From contig CM056744.1 of assembly GCA_029851415.1 (NCBI GenBank), positions 9,555,268 to 9,619,267 on the forward strand: 64,000 nucleotides of DNA. The letters are read 5' to 3'. Of the stretch, positions 50,185-63,717 are shown piece after piece (positions within the stretch are counted from its first letter, which is position 1; each line of letters begins with the position of its first letter). The notes beneath the pieces are model-generated. The model worked only from the letters and a program-made list of their open reading frames with translations. It was not told the DNA's origin and did no database searches. The DNA comes from Eretmocerus hayati (taxonomy: Eukaryota > Arthropoda > Insecta > Hymenoptera > Aphelinidae). The position numbers and the translations under genes were made by a program.

Positions 50185-50336
50185 GGCTCGAATTTATAGT
50201 CGTAATCCGGAGTCCGGATAAGCTTATCCGAGGCGCCACAATCGCCAGTCCTAATAGATTCGCGAACTCGCCGCACCGATTGTGGTGCCTCAGAATAGCT
50301 TATCCGGACTCCGGATTACGACTATAAATTCGGGCC
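50185..50336. mobile_element. 152-bp MITE with TAA duplication, PIF/Harbinger-like
   Basis: GGCTCGAATTTATAGTCGTA at the left and TACGACTATAAATTCGGGCC at the right are inverted repeats that extend with ATCCGGAGTCCGGATAAGC. TAA flanks both ends (50182-50184 and 50337-50339). A 3-bp TWA duplication with GG(G/C)C ends fits PIF/Harbinger-type MITEs. The interior is a further hairpin (GCCACAATCG / CGATTGTGGTGCC). Confidence 0.7.
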
Positions 50337-50397
50337 TAAAAGTTGCTTAAGGAATATCGCACCTCTACAGATAAAATGTACATCAGATGATCTCTAA

Positions 50398-50550
50398 GGC
50401 TCGGATTCATAGTCGTTAATCCGAGATCAGGATGGTCGGATTAGGAGCGCTGCGATCGCTGTGCCCAGATTTAAAATGCCTCACCATGGCGATCGCAGCG
50501 CCCTAAATCCGCCGACTGTAATCTCGGATTAACGACTATGAATTCCAGCC
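50398..50550. mobile_element. 153-bp MITE, sibling of the neighbouring copy
   Basis: GGCTCGGATTCATAGTCGTT and AACGACTATGAATTCCAGCC are the ends, matching the 152-bp copy at 50185 in its first about 25 bp, while the interiors differ (GGAGCGCTGCGATCGC / GCGATCGCAGCGCC). The flanks are TAA (left) and TTA (right), an imperfect or TWA-type duplication. The two copies lie 61 bp apart. Confidence 0.7.
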
Positions 50551-53400
50551 TTAATCAAACAACTATCTCATATAATTCGATAACTACAGAAAGAACAAAT
50601 GAATGATCATCATCAACTCGATCAACACCAGACACCACATAACAAACCGTAACAAAATATCAAGTCAAAGTCAAAACATCCTTTCTCTGTCTTCACTACA
50701 CATGGTACACATGCGTGCACATAACCTCATATCTCGCATAACAAATCGGCTACACACAGGACACCATACGGATCCTCGTACCCAGACAAGTACAAAGTAT
50801 TAAAAGGCAGTAATAGTATGTCCTCGTACCGAGTGATTGACAAAGACGAATGAATCGTGTGACTTCCTCAAAGCTAAGTAGCCTCCATCAACATGTATTA
50901 TACACATTCCAAAGAGACGGCCAGACAGCCTCTCCTCATTTGAATTCGTTCGATGTTTATTAATCTGTTGCAACCTCCTCCGCTTACGGATAACAGCCCT
51001 TCCCCAAAGACATTCTACACAACGACAAATTCCCACTGTTGCATTTTGCAAAGTGATATAAATCACACAACACCCAATCAGATGATATACATATAAACTC
51101 CTACTCATAGCCTCTCTATCACGCGTCGGCTCTCAATGATTCATAGTAAATGAGATGTGATAAGAGGTTAGGTGCAACAGTTATCAGTGTTTTGCGTGAC
51201 GGTTACATTCTTAATATTCAAATTTCCCGCCTAAGCTGACTGATGTATAGCTAGGAATGTTGAAAAATTGAGGTTTCCCGCTTAATTTAACGAACACGTG
51301 TCAAAATGTTCGAAAAATTCAAAATTCCCGCGCCAAACAGCAAAACTAGTTTGAATCAAACGACGATACATATCGTTCCATACTTAGCGGGATATTTAAC
51401 CGCTTCAGAGCCAAGCCAATGTTGTAACAGATGCCATAACAGTGTAAACAAAATTTTAAATTCTTCTTTTCTTTTTTTAGTAGTAGAATATACGCGCGGC
51501 GCTTCGTGTCGTCGCGCCTCATCATATATACTCTTGCTCGCGCGACAAAAACTCGTATAGAGGCGTCAAGTCTATGTTCATATGCACTCAAGATTCTGTA
51601 CTTATATGTAGACGTAGATATAATAACCATATATGCTTCTAAGAACCTTTTACAAATGTATGCAACTCTAAGCTATTTCCTCTATGTGTGGGCCGAAATG
51701 TATACATATATCTATAGGAATACTGGTCAGGTAAGTAACACGAGGCGCAAACATTGTTTCGGACGTCAAGAGATGAAAAAAAATATGGATAAGTGTACGA
51801 GGTGAGATGAGATGATGTGTAAGATTCTTGCGAGTACGCTCGGATTGTCACGCTCTTTGAGCGATATGTTGCAAAGAGGGGAATTTATGGTTGATTTTTC
51901 TTCTTATGGTCGATGCTTGATAGGCAGGCCATGGGTTGTATTTATGATGAAGCTTTTGGATTTGAGGTTAGAAATTGTGAAGATGGATATGGTTGCAGGT
52001 TGCAGCGAGATATGAGACACTCAGATAATGCTAGGATTAATAGGTAATACATGAGGATCGATCTTTTACATCCGGAACTATCTTCAATTTTTGTTAGTTT
52101 GTTGGATTAACAAACATAAGGTTTTATTAAGAATTCCTGGATTTTTATTGGGAATATTCCATTGCTTGCTTTGGTTTCAAATTATTGTTAGCCATTCACC
52201 AAAATTGTTTTATGAGAAGAGTTTAAGGGAAACTCAAGGTGAGAAAAGGAGATCATCAGATGAGGTTAACTTTGGTGATAAAATTGTCTTCGTAGCGGAA
52301 AAATGTTTCCAAATAAGAGAGGGAATTGGGGTGAACTATTTTTGAAGTGTGCGAAGTTAATGGGATCATGAACCTCCAAACCAATGTCTAAAGGATACCC
52401 AGACCGAGAGACACAGTCTTTTTCCATTTGAAGAAAGCTCAAAGTACCTTAGAGTTCAGAATGAGGTAGAGCACTTTGGAAGAAATTTTAATACACTAAA
52501 AATTAACAGACAACGTGACAAAAAGTCTCGCAAAAACTGTTTTGGGTACGATTTCGGGTCGAATGGACTGCGAGTCGCAGGAGGTAAAAAAATATAATGG
52601 TCAAGGATTAGATTGTAGTGGAAACTAATTTGACTCGATAGAATCTGGTCATTGATCTTCTTATTCTTAAATCAAAAATCCCGACTCATCAATCCCAAAC
52701 TTATTGCTTGTCAACAGTAATGGTTATATAACTGATACCATGAAATTCACCAAAACTGTCTCCAAAATCTCTGTAAAATTGTTGAGCTCCAAAAAGTAAA
52801 AGAGGAACAAACATTTTTTTCTACCTATAGAAGATCTTATTTGACAGTCGCGTTCAATCGCTATTCACAAGGCCCATTCACTCCTTTACATCTCACTTTT
52901 CCGTTACGAAAACAATGTCACACCTTCCTTTTCTACGACATATTATTTTGTCTGGTCCGTTCCGTCGTATATGTTATACCATTATACCATATGTAAACTT
53001 CTCTCTCTTCAACCTGTGACATCTTTATTTAGAATTCATTATCACTCGTCAACGTACCTAACCTCAAAATCATCATTACTCACGCACAGATCATTACCAT
53101 AATCCTTACACAAATCTGCAAAAAATTCACTGTAGTTTCTATGATTTCTAAAGAAATTGCTCTAGGATAATGAAATAATTGATCCATAAATTTAAGCGCC
53201 ACATACCTATAGAATGAAAAGAAAGAAATCTTGAAAGTATCCTGACTACTTATACCGCAAGTCGTACGCAGATAGACAGTCAAGTGCATAGATATATGTT
53301 CTCATCCACACGGCGGGCTATTTAAATTCTCAAGTTGCGCTCTGGTCTGTTTGCTCTCGGGCTATTTTTCCTCCTTCGCGACTCTTTTCTTCTACTTACC

Positions 53401-53420
53401 ACACACACACACACACACAC
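53401..53420. repeat. (AC)n microsatellite
   Basis: Ten AC units followed by AAACATA. Confidence 0.9.
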
Positions 53421-53788
53421 AAACATATAAAGTATATAACCTCATGCAGCTTTTTCTCATCTTTCAACATATACATGCATCCACAGGATTTACTTCACAA
53501 ACGCACGTGGATTGTGATGACGATGGTGCAGCTTTTACCAAGTATTGTTACTTGAAAGAGACAAAGTTAGTCTACTACTGCTTTAAAGTCAGCGTGGTTC
53601 TAGTTCTTTAGCCATTTTCTTTACCTGTTCCTCTCTCTTTCTTGAAGTATTTTGATGCATTCCACGTATTATGGGTATGCATGCATGCAGGAGACTATCT
53701 TCCACCTACGTAACAATTGAACGTGATTTTCTTGAAAGTATGTATAGTATTATGGTCGTGTAGTTGATTTTTCTGAGGTTTGGAATTT

Positions 53789-54127
53789 TTACATGTGAGA
53801 AAGTTGAATATGTATGATAAGAATAATAAGCAGTAGAGAAAATTTAGATGAGTTAGGTGTGGGGCATTGCGAGATCAGTGGAGTTATTGAATTTCTAGCT
53901 ACTGTCTCTCGTACTGTCTGCTCCTTCGGCTTGAAAATAATCGCTCTAAATGCAAAAATCAGTCTGCTCGTCTTTGTATTGTAAGATATCAATACTTCTT
54001 TGCCCTTATAGATATCGTGAATGAAGTGAAACTCTTTTTGTCCATTTTTGGAGACCGTTTCTATTATATCATTCTTCGTGAGCCTATCAAGTAAATATTC
54101 TTTCACATCTATAGATTCTATTTTCAA
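53789..54127 (-). CDS. Unsupported hypothetical ORF, 112 codons
   Basis: The first about 75 residues are of balanced, protein-like composition, with charged and hydrophobic residues alternating (MKIESIDVKEYLLDR..., later FHFIHDIYKGKEVLISY). After that the composition becomes low-complexity and hydrophobic. No family, promoter or splice partner was recognised. It might be an exon or a decayed gene fragment, or chance in AT-rich DNA. Confidence 0.15.
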   Translation of the reverse strand: MKIESIDVKEYLLDRLTKNDIIETVSKNGQKEFHFIHDIYKGKEVLISYNTKTSRLIFAFRAIIFKPKEQTVRETVARNSITPLISQCPTPNSSKFSLLLIILIIHIQLSHM

Positions 54128-57100
54128 AAATATAAACTGATGTATTGGATATCAAAGTCCAAAGTCCATACGGTTCATCTAAAATCACTCTCTCGCAATA
54201 ATGCACAGGGATGTTCATTATTTCATTACCCAGTCCTCCAGTTTCAGAAAATGTTTTTGATTCAGTTCACCTATACAATGCACACGCCACAGAAATGACA
54301 AGTCTTTTTTTAGCATCGCAATTTTGGAACGAATTCCTGTACAACTGATAACTTGCAAACTTGACTACGATCCTTTTCATTTTTCTCCTTGCCGAAGCTT
54401 CCCCAACTTCATCACTCAGATCCAGATAAGTTTGCTTGCGGATAATCCTTCAAGACATATCCTCGGACATATCTATACAGATATAGCCAATAGGAGATCG
54501 AGATCTCGTTGGTACATCGACGTGCAATAATTAACGCCACGTGTATTATCGCGCCTTCGCACTTTCCTTTATTTTTTTCACTTCTTTCATACATTTATCG
54601 CTACATTCGTATCTCTTGAAGGAATCATCTTGCATGATTGACCAGCTGATATACGAACTTCGATGAGCATTATTGGCTTATCCTACATATTGGATTTTGT
54701 ATTTTACTGAGTACAAGTTGATGGAGATTAGCAATCTATTGATGATGTGAGAATATAGGTTTGTATTAGATGGTTCTGGATTTGGAAGTCGATTGATTAG
54801 TTTGAAAATGTAATTTGGAGGTTAGGGTGTGGTGCTGATTTGTGTTGATGGAGTTTCAGAGTTTTGAGATCTGGTTATCAAATAATAATTGTTAATTCGC
54901 AAAACATGCATGCGATGCTGCAGGGCATATGTATAACCTAAAAATCTTGCTGGAAACATCGTGTAAAAACAGGATATTGAAAAAATTGCTTTACAGTGTA
55001 GTAGTATCACAAAATTATGCTCATAATAATAAAAGTGCTCAGTCAACTTATAGCCTTTTTGCTTCCCATTGTTTCTTCCCACCAAAAAGTTCCAAAGATG
55101 GAAAATGAACGAAGGAATTTTCAATTATCATGTTTCCAAAATTTACGAAACTCGCGCACCGCGTCATAGCTCACTAGTTCGAGGATATGATAATAATGAA
55201 TTTATTAGAATACGTTGCTCAAGATACGAAGCCAGTCATTTTTAGGGGTGAAAAGGTGGAGTACCAACGTGTCTTACAGCCAAAATGTGTTACTGTGAAG
55301 TTGAACCATGTCAACGTCTTTCGAGTATGAGCTTGATAGAACAGACAGAAAGACCAATATACCCCTTGACTATAAGCAAGAATCCTAGAATATTTTGCTG
55401 AACTGTGATGAAGCGATTTCTGACCAGTGATCAGTGGTATAATATTAATTCATTTTTGAAAATTCGAAATTCAACTGATATTCTGAAGAATAGACTTGAA
55501 CTGGTAATCATATGATCTAGAATAACCTTCTTGGGAATTATTTTGAAAGATATTGATTGTTTCGGATGCTCAACAAAACATCAAATCAACTTCAGCAAAA
55601 TTTATAAAGCCTGAATCAATCTGACTCACAAAAGTGACCATTTGTATAAGTAAGAATAATTAATATCATCTCATGACCCTAGACCACCCCAGCATCCAGA
55701 ATAACCATGAATCATCTGACTTTTGGCCCTCACAACATTAGTTTTTCAATCTCTCAAACGAAATGATCCCAGCAATTTTCTACATCACTAGACATCACTG
55801 TATTTCTGGTCACAAGATATTCATCACTCAGCTAATCGATCAGTCAATTCACCACAGTCACAAAACGTCTAAGCCAAAAGAAAAAGTAAAAGGAGAAGAT
55901 ACAAGTACAATATATAATCTGTGCACATGTGTGTCTATAATTACGATGTCCATTGTATTCTTTCCATCTATATATACTTCTCTCTTCCAAGTACATACTC
56001 AAGAATCCTATTAATTTTTACAGCCTCTAAGTCCATAGGTTGAAGTTAACCTATAAGTGTAAGTATATCTATGGTTAGCATTGCATTTAATAGATCTGCA
56101 GTCGTGCATTAAGATACCAAATAAGGAACGTATGTCATTATTTTTGAGAAAAAATAACTACAAATGATTATATGCGCTATGTGGACAGCCAGTAAGTCTT
56201 GGTTGCACATTAAAGATGTTTTGGCTATATGAGCAACAGGTGTCTAGTATTGAAATTCCCGCCATATCTAACATAACCTCAATAATTTACTACCTTCTAT
56301 GAATCAATCATTCGTAAGCAGGGTAAGTTTCTGATTTTAAAATTTTTGATTGAATGCTTTGACCGAGACAAAATGTCACGTGAGAGTAGTTTTCGTTATG
56401 TATAGGTTAGGAACCTCTTACTATCAATAAATTCATAAAAAATCAGAGATGACTAAGACGTTAGCAATAACATACCAAAGACACTTGATTACACATTGGT
56501 AAGCTACTATTCTCATTTTCATGATCTCGTTACCAACCTCGTTATAAATTTACTACTTGCCATATATCACTTTCAGTACAGTCCCATATCATCACCACCA
56601 ACGAAGTCACTCTGTTTAGTTGACCACCGCAAGACACAAGCCTAACATAACCTCCATTCACCATAGACAAGCCTACTTATCTAATTTTATCCCCCACTTC
56701 TAACCAGGACCAGAAATCATCAAAAGTATCCAAAACCAGAGCGATCATCAATGAAAAGAGTCAAGGTGCAAGACACGAAGCACCAAGAAGATAAAAAGAA
56801 AAAAAACTACTATAGAGGAAGAAGAAGTGACCATCTTCCGAAATTTTATATATCGGGGGAGAACCGCGACGACGACGCGGATCCGGAAAGAAAACACTTT
56901 TTGTCAGATACGTAGTCCATACATAACCTCTATATCTATGTATGTAGTACGCACACCCCAACTACGCGAGGGTCTAACCATCATCATTGTCACGCGTTGG
57001 CCTTTCTTCTTTCCCGCGACTGCTAAATGCTGATTTACCAAATATATATAGATATATAGGTAGTTTCAAAGCCATCATCAGAGCCCACCCTCCGTCATCG

Positions 57101-58145
57101 TGTTTTTTTTTTCCGGCTGATGCTGACCGATTTCATACTTTCCATATATATAGTTAACATATATAAAGTACTCCCATGCATGGTATTGTTATACATACAT
57201 CTGACGCCATTGACGTGTGGCAGTCTGCTACTCACTCTTATGGCTTTCTCTCACTTTTCGTATACTTACTCTTACGAGATATATTCTATTGTTAAAATGT
57301 ACAAAAGTAGTACATACATAGACTAAAGGTATGCTGGCTATAGATTCAATCTTATATTATAAGGATCACGATTCACGGGGTCATGACGATGAAGTCGGAA
57401 GATTTCGCCAATAAAATTGTATCGCTTCGTTTGCGTTTGATGAATTGTAGTAGTAGTAGTAATATTATAGGTTAGGTTTTCGAGGGTTAAGGAGTAGCTT
57501 GCTTTAGGACAGAGATAATACCAAAGAGAGCTGTAAATGTCAAATTTACTCGTATCAGGCTGATTTATGTTGAATTCGATTGTTGAGTTTGGGGATGAAG
57601 GCTTTTGGAGTTGAGTTTTAGGAAGGTAATGAGACAGTCATAAAGAATGAACTAAAGATTATGTTGGAAGCAGAATGGTAGTAGGAACATCATTGATTTG
57701 GGGGTGAAATTTTTATGAGATTTTGGTAGATGTCTTGCCTCCGTGGATCATGTTTTCTGCGAGGGTCAGTTATGGTTTGACATGAGGATAAACGAGGAGT
57801 TATTTGAATGGTCTTGGAGCAGTTCCTGAAGTTATAGATTCTCTTCGGAATCATCGAAGAAGAAAGACTGTCAAGAAGAAGTTCAGTAAATTTAAGAGTT
57901 AATCAATCTTCAGTAAACCGGAAACATTGTTTGTTTTCCACCTTTTTCTGGGAACGAATCCTGAAGAATTTCCACCTGTTCATATCTGATAACTTCTGAA
58001 ACATCAAGTCAACAAAATGTTTTTGTTGAAGTTATCTGAGTTTAACGTGGAATCAGAGCTGAAGGTAATGAACAGAATATTTTCAGTAGTATAGACTCAA
58101 AATCTCGAAGCACCCAAGACTCGACCAATTGTTCAAGATCATGGA

Positions 58146-58448
58146 ATGAGATCCTCAGTTTTCAACGATGATCAGAAAAGCGAAACATATTTTCTCATTT
58201 GGTCTGGTCATAGCTTCTGTCAAGATATTTTTAACTCTGGAGAATTTTGCAAGGTTATCATGACAGCTCTAGAATTATTCATCAGAAACCTCTTCTTCAA
58301 TTTTGATGCACAGTATACTCCAAAGTATTTCAAAAACGAACTAATCCAACTGCAGCTTATAAAAAAAGAATTTCTTGGACCTCCCAAACCAGTATCATTC
58401 AATCCAGACACATTATTTGTCTCATACCAAACACCTACTCAGATTTAA
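58146..58448 (+). CDS. Unsupported hypothetical ORF, 100 codons
   Basis: It has a mixed composition rich in Phe and Asn/Lys, and no recognised motif. No splice, promoter or poly(A) context was seen. It is listed because it is among the few ORFs in this stretch without simple-repeat content; chance remains the likeliest explanation. Confidence 0.12.
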   Translation: MRSSVFNDDQKSETYFLIWSGHSFCQDIFNSGEFCKVIMTALELFIRNLFFNFDAQYTPKYFKNELIQLQLIKKEFLGPPKPVSFNPDTLFVSYQTPTQI

Positions 58449-61400
58449 AAATTCTCATGCCAACAAATCATCTGCCAAAAAAAAAATACCTTCACACACC
58501 ATCATCATCATCCATACATACTCAAGCATAAAAATCTCACAATTTATTGTGAACAAGCATCTGCACGACAACCCTGCCCTCACCTTCCCACACCCTGTAT
58601 ACACCTTCCCAAACGCTATAATGTATACGCGCAAAAGATTTTGCACAATAGAAATTGCACTCTTTGATCAGCAGAAACTTTCAACCCTTTAACGAACCAT
58701 TTTCCCATGCTATTTTTGCCATATACTTCTTCCCGCGCTTTATATTTACACACTCTAACCTAACCTCTCAATACAAAAAATATATCTCAAAGGAGTAAAG
58801 TATACGTTCATCACTATACTGGACGATGTGCAAAAAGGCTTGAAGATTCACCCTCCCATAACTTTCAACCCTATTTCATATCCGGAATCCGTTCTGCTCA
58901 TTAACATAACCTATACCCATTCCTTCCTTCCTTCCTTCCTTCCTCCCTATACAGAGTCTATATGGTTGGCACACGTCAACCCCTAAAAAATCCGAATCAG
59001 ATGGCATCCAGAGCTCCAGAGCTCACATAGATAATACCTTCTCTGTCTTCATCTTTTCGGTCTCTGCATCTTTTAGAAACGCACATGCGACGCGACGTAG
59101 GGGGGACCCAGACACTTTGCAATATACCGACTCCATACGGAACTATATCTATATATGTATTGAATAGGAAGGAGATTGTTGCATATAAGGAGGGCAAAAC
59201 TAGGAAGGAAAAGAAAAAGGCAAAGTCGGGGGGCACCTGGTCGTCGCGCACCTTTCACCTCATCACTGGATGTTATATGAGGGTGCCCACGCGCCGATCC
59301 AGCTGTTCGATCATCATCATCATCTCGCGGGTGATGGCATTGCAGCATCTGCTGTCTCAGGATTAGCCTCGCGACTCTCTTTCTCTCTCTCATTCTGTCT
59401 TCTCTTTTCTTCCGTGATTCGACCCACTATATATATGTATAGATAAATACATAACCTTGTCTGATTTTTTTTCACCCCTGCAGCATCTTGGCAATATGTG
59501 ATGCGTGTCGTGCATCTTTTATATATATACTATATACTATATGTGTGGGGGGATTGAGGAAAAAAAAATAGAAGAGAAAGAGTCGATCGATTGAGTTCCC
59601 CCCAGGTGAGATTTCATCGGCACACGCCACATACGATGACTTTTTACTCGGATTGTGTATAGGTACATAGATATAGAGATAGAGAGGTTATGTTCGCTAT
59701 GTTCGTCTTTATAGGGGAGGGTAATGTGTCACGCAAGCCTGTATCGCTTCCGATGAGATGTGAGGTATGAAGAATTTTTTAGAATGTGTGGGTTGAGAAG
59801 ATTAGATCGAGATGAGGGGGAGGATTTCAAGATGTTGGAGGTTATGTAAGGCTTTGTTAAGAGATTTGTGGTGAAGGGGTTTCAAATTAATATTGCAGTA
59901 TAGGGAGGAGAGAATAGCTAGCTTGGTAGGTTGTCAACACGAGGTATGATTAGTGGAGGTTTGATATTGGTTTGAGATTGAATCTTTTGGATTGGATAAG
60001 TTTTGTGAGTTCGATTGAGGTGGAAAATCTTGATAAGATTGTTAAAATAGTGGACCCTCGTGAAATTCACGTGGGCTGAATTGATTGTTATTGATCGGTT
60101 TTATTGTGAACAATAACGTAAGTAATTATTAGATTTACTCCCTGGAATGTTGGACGTGCGGCTCATAACTAATATTATATATCAACTGTTTCAAGATTTG
60201 ACACCATGTTATGAAACCTAACCTCAAAAACAATGATACTTTTCAGCCTTTTCCGAAATCGCTTCAGAGTCCACTTTTTAAAATTGTTACAGACATTTTC
60301 TTGATTCTCTGCTGTAGTTATCGACGAACATTTTTATGAAGATACAATTTTAGAAACGCTGATACTTTCAGATGATAAGTTATGTCATGGCTGATAGGAA
60401 CAGAATTGTAGGCAGAACCGGGCAGAATACTTTTGGACTCACGCTACATGCAGAAGTCGAAATAATGATCAATCAAAATCTTCACAAATTTCTTTCATCA
60501 TTGGATTGTCTCTGACTACATAATACCAACCAAATCCAACTTGAGCTTTCAAAGTATCTAAATGGATGATTCAGCCGGCCATAGTTTTCAAAATTCTTCT
60601 TTCTCGTTGCAACCCTAGCAAAATTTGTCATTGGAAATTCTCTGAAACTTACATTCAATTCCATCAGTAGCCTTCCAACCATAAACTCATGCATTTAAAA
60701 GTTTATTATATCTTGGATGAGTTATAAATTGTATTCTAACAGTATAGCAGCTCAATTTTTTAGTCTAGACAAGCTTCAAATCTCTCAGTGAAACATTGAG
60801 TTCGTCCAAATTCTTCTCCCACAGTTCATCCTCACATTTTTTTTTCTTTTAGAAGCAAAAAATTCTTTCTTCCGATGTTGTCTTGCTCCAACCCAACTCC
60901 CACACATGTCATCCGATCCAAAATATCAGATAGACAATCGCATGTACAACCCCAAGGAACATCTCTACACCTCCCCTCAATAAGTTCACATCCTTGTATT
61001 GAATTCATTCTCAGCACGTTTACAACTCATCGATACGAGACATCTGCACCGGAACCTCTATACAAAATATTAAATACAAGACAACCTCTTCCTTTCTCAT
61101 ATCCGCAAGATTATACATACCATTGTAAACTCACCCTATCTCACATAACCTTAAAATTTGCATATCGATAAACTACAGTTGAATACGTGTAACTCATATT
61201 CTTGCAATCCTCTTATTTCATCATTAAACTACAGGTATATACTATATTTGCTGAGATTTTAAGTAAACATTCGGTGAATCGTGTATGCAAAAAAATTTAT
61301 ACGTAGATGGACCTGTATATACTTCAATATCTTGAGAACTCACCTTGAGAAGGTCTCAACTCTAACTTCAGACTAATATATAAGTAGTGCGTAGTGTCAA

Positions 61401-63683
61401 TATGTAAGGCCATGTTTATCAACTGTGAGATCGTCAACCTCGAGAATTAAGACGAATAGACCTTAGATGACCTTCGATTCTCTCAAGTGCATATTCGTAA
61501 ATACGAATGGTAATGCGTTGGTGTTGTAAACTCAGATCTCTAGTATAGCTTCTTGAAGGGTTTTAGTTTTTTTTTCCATTTGCTCTGAAGATGTATGCGT
61601 CTCACTTGTTGCATGCATTGCAGTGGCAATGTAAGATATAGTGCTGCTTGTTGGTTAACTTTTTTTTTAGGAGGGAGGAGAGGTTAGGTATGGCTCGCAT
61701 GTACTTTTTCAGTATAGTACACTTTATCCACTTGTCGTGAGTACTAAAGATAGACTGAGAACTGAGGTACATACGTCGATTCTGTTCAGTGATTTATTCA
61801 AGGTAGGTTTATGAAAGATCGAGTTGAATAATGATTGTAGAGAGTATGAGAAAGGTTAGAGACTGTGAAGAAAGAAGAAAGTTACTGATTTGTTATAGAG
61901 CGAGAGTTGATCCATATATGGCAAGTAAAGGTTGTTATATCCTTGGAGATGCAATATAGTATTTTTTGATTCGAAGGTGAGAAGTTTGGTTTTGCTTTTC
62001 GAGTGATTATTTCAGGACCGAGCCCTGGCGAAGGTTAAAAATATCACGGGTGGAGCAAAAAATTTCCCTCCCGAGTGTAGAAATACGGTTTTCGCACGAC
62101 TATGCGTAAAAAGAACAATAACTGCCGGGGGTAAGGCATACTCTATACGCTTTACTACTTTACGTTTACTAGATCCAAAATGTTTTATTGCACTCTAACC
62201 TCAAAATCGCACCCCCAGACATGATTTTTAGATACCCTTCATACTGTTCATTAAAGTTTTCACGATTTGAAGATTGATGTTTCGTATGGTTTGCTGCCAA
62301 TATCTACTATCAGACAATCGCAAAAAGAAGATGATATCTCTGCAACTTTTCTTTTTGCCAATAATACTTTTGAGCTCAGGCGGATTCCTTCATAGAAATG
62401 CTAAACAGGGATGATTTCATCAACTTGAATAGCGCAAAGCAGTCGTGCAAAAATCGATCAAATAAATTCAAGAGACTTGTAATTAAATATTAGACATACT
62501 GATTAAAAGTATAAGCTTTGTAATTATCCCTAAAAGCTGAAGTGACGACACCAAGGGCTTTGATCAACTTCTTGACTCGAATTCCCCCCAAAAAAATTTA
62601 ATTAACAAATTAAAACATGCCGAAATTCCGAGAAAATCTGATTCAATTTCATCACGCTCGATCCAACCTCTAAACCAGATCTACACATTATTTCACTCCC
62701 ACACAATCAAATACAATACAGTAATACCAGCATTCAATTTTGCCTATTGTCACATTCCAATTGATAACCTAATTGCGCAGTTTCGCTGTCACATCACTCA
62801 ATTCCATTCCGATTATTATCCCATAGTATAGGTAGGCTCAATATCCGTAATATAACGGAAAACAATGGGAATCAGTTCGCGCGTGCGCGGGTGTATCTGT
62901 ACCTATATTTTGTATCCGTCTCGACGCTTGTCACCGCCACTTAGCGTAACGACAGCAGCCTTTATGTCTCGATAAACTTTGTAATAAATATTCATTCTGC
63001 TCTAAATACATGATGTATTATATCTCTTCATGTATAGCTACTGTTCTATACCTTCATAACCTATAACAATAAAATGCGTTACTCACAGACTACCCTCAAT
63101 GATCGTCATATTGTATACAGAATACAATACACACGTAACAGAAACAGCTGATGAGACATAGATTCGAAATGACAACGCCTCCCGATAGTCTTCCGTTTTC
63201 CCTTTCAAATTCGCAGATCGATACCATCTCTCATCATATATTTTACCGGAACATCTTTCCGTTAAAATCATATGTCCGGTAATTCAATACCCTAAATACT
63301 ATATTACATACATAGTATCACACTCCCACATAGTAAATAATCGAATTTACTTTCATTTTGAGGTTATGTGATCCTCTAGACTGCTGGTGTATTGTCATAT
63401 GTTGTCTTGTGTCATCTTCTTGTATTATACACTGTGAGAAAAATATATTTTCATTGCAAAAAAATACGTGAGAAATTGACGAAAATAACCTATACACGAT
63501 TCATCGGCCACCTGCTTATAACATACTAATGGGTACTCGGTACAGGTTATAATATAAGCGTCACGTGTATTGTTGGACTCTGTAATGATGTGCAATTTTA
63601 CAAGTTGAGGTTATGTATTCTGTAATAGATCTCCATATTATATGGACGGATACCAAATGATAGGCCCGATTATTGAAATAGCC

Positions 63684-63684
<1 letters not shown>

Positions 63685-63714
<30 letters not shown>
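63685..63714. repeat. (TA)n microsatellite
   Basis: About 15 TA units, AT-only, with no associated element. Confidence 0.9.
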
Positions 63715-63717
<3 letters not shown>

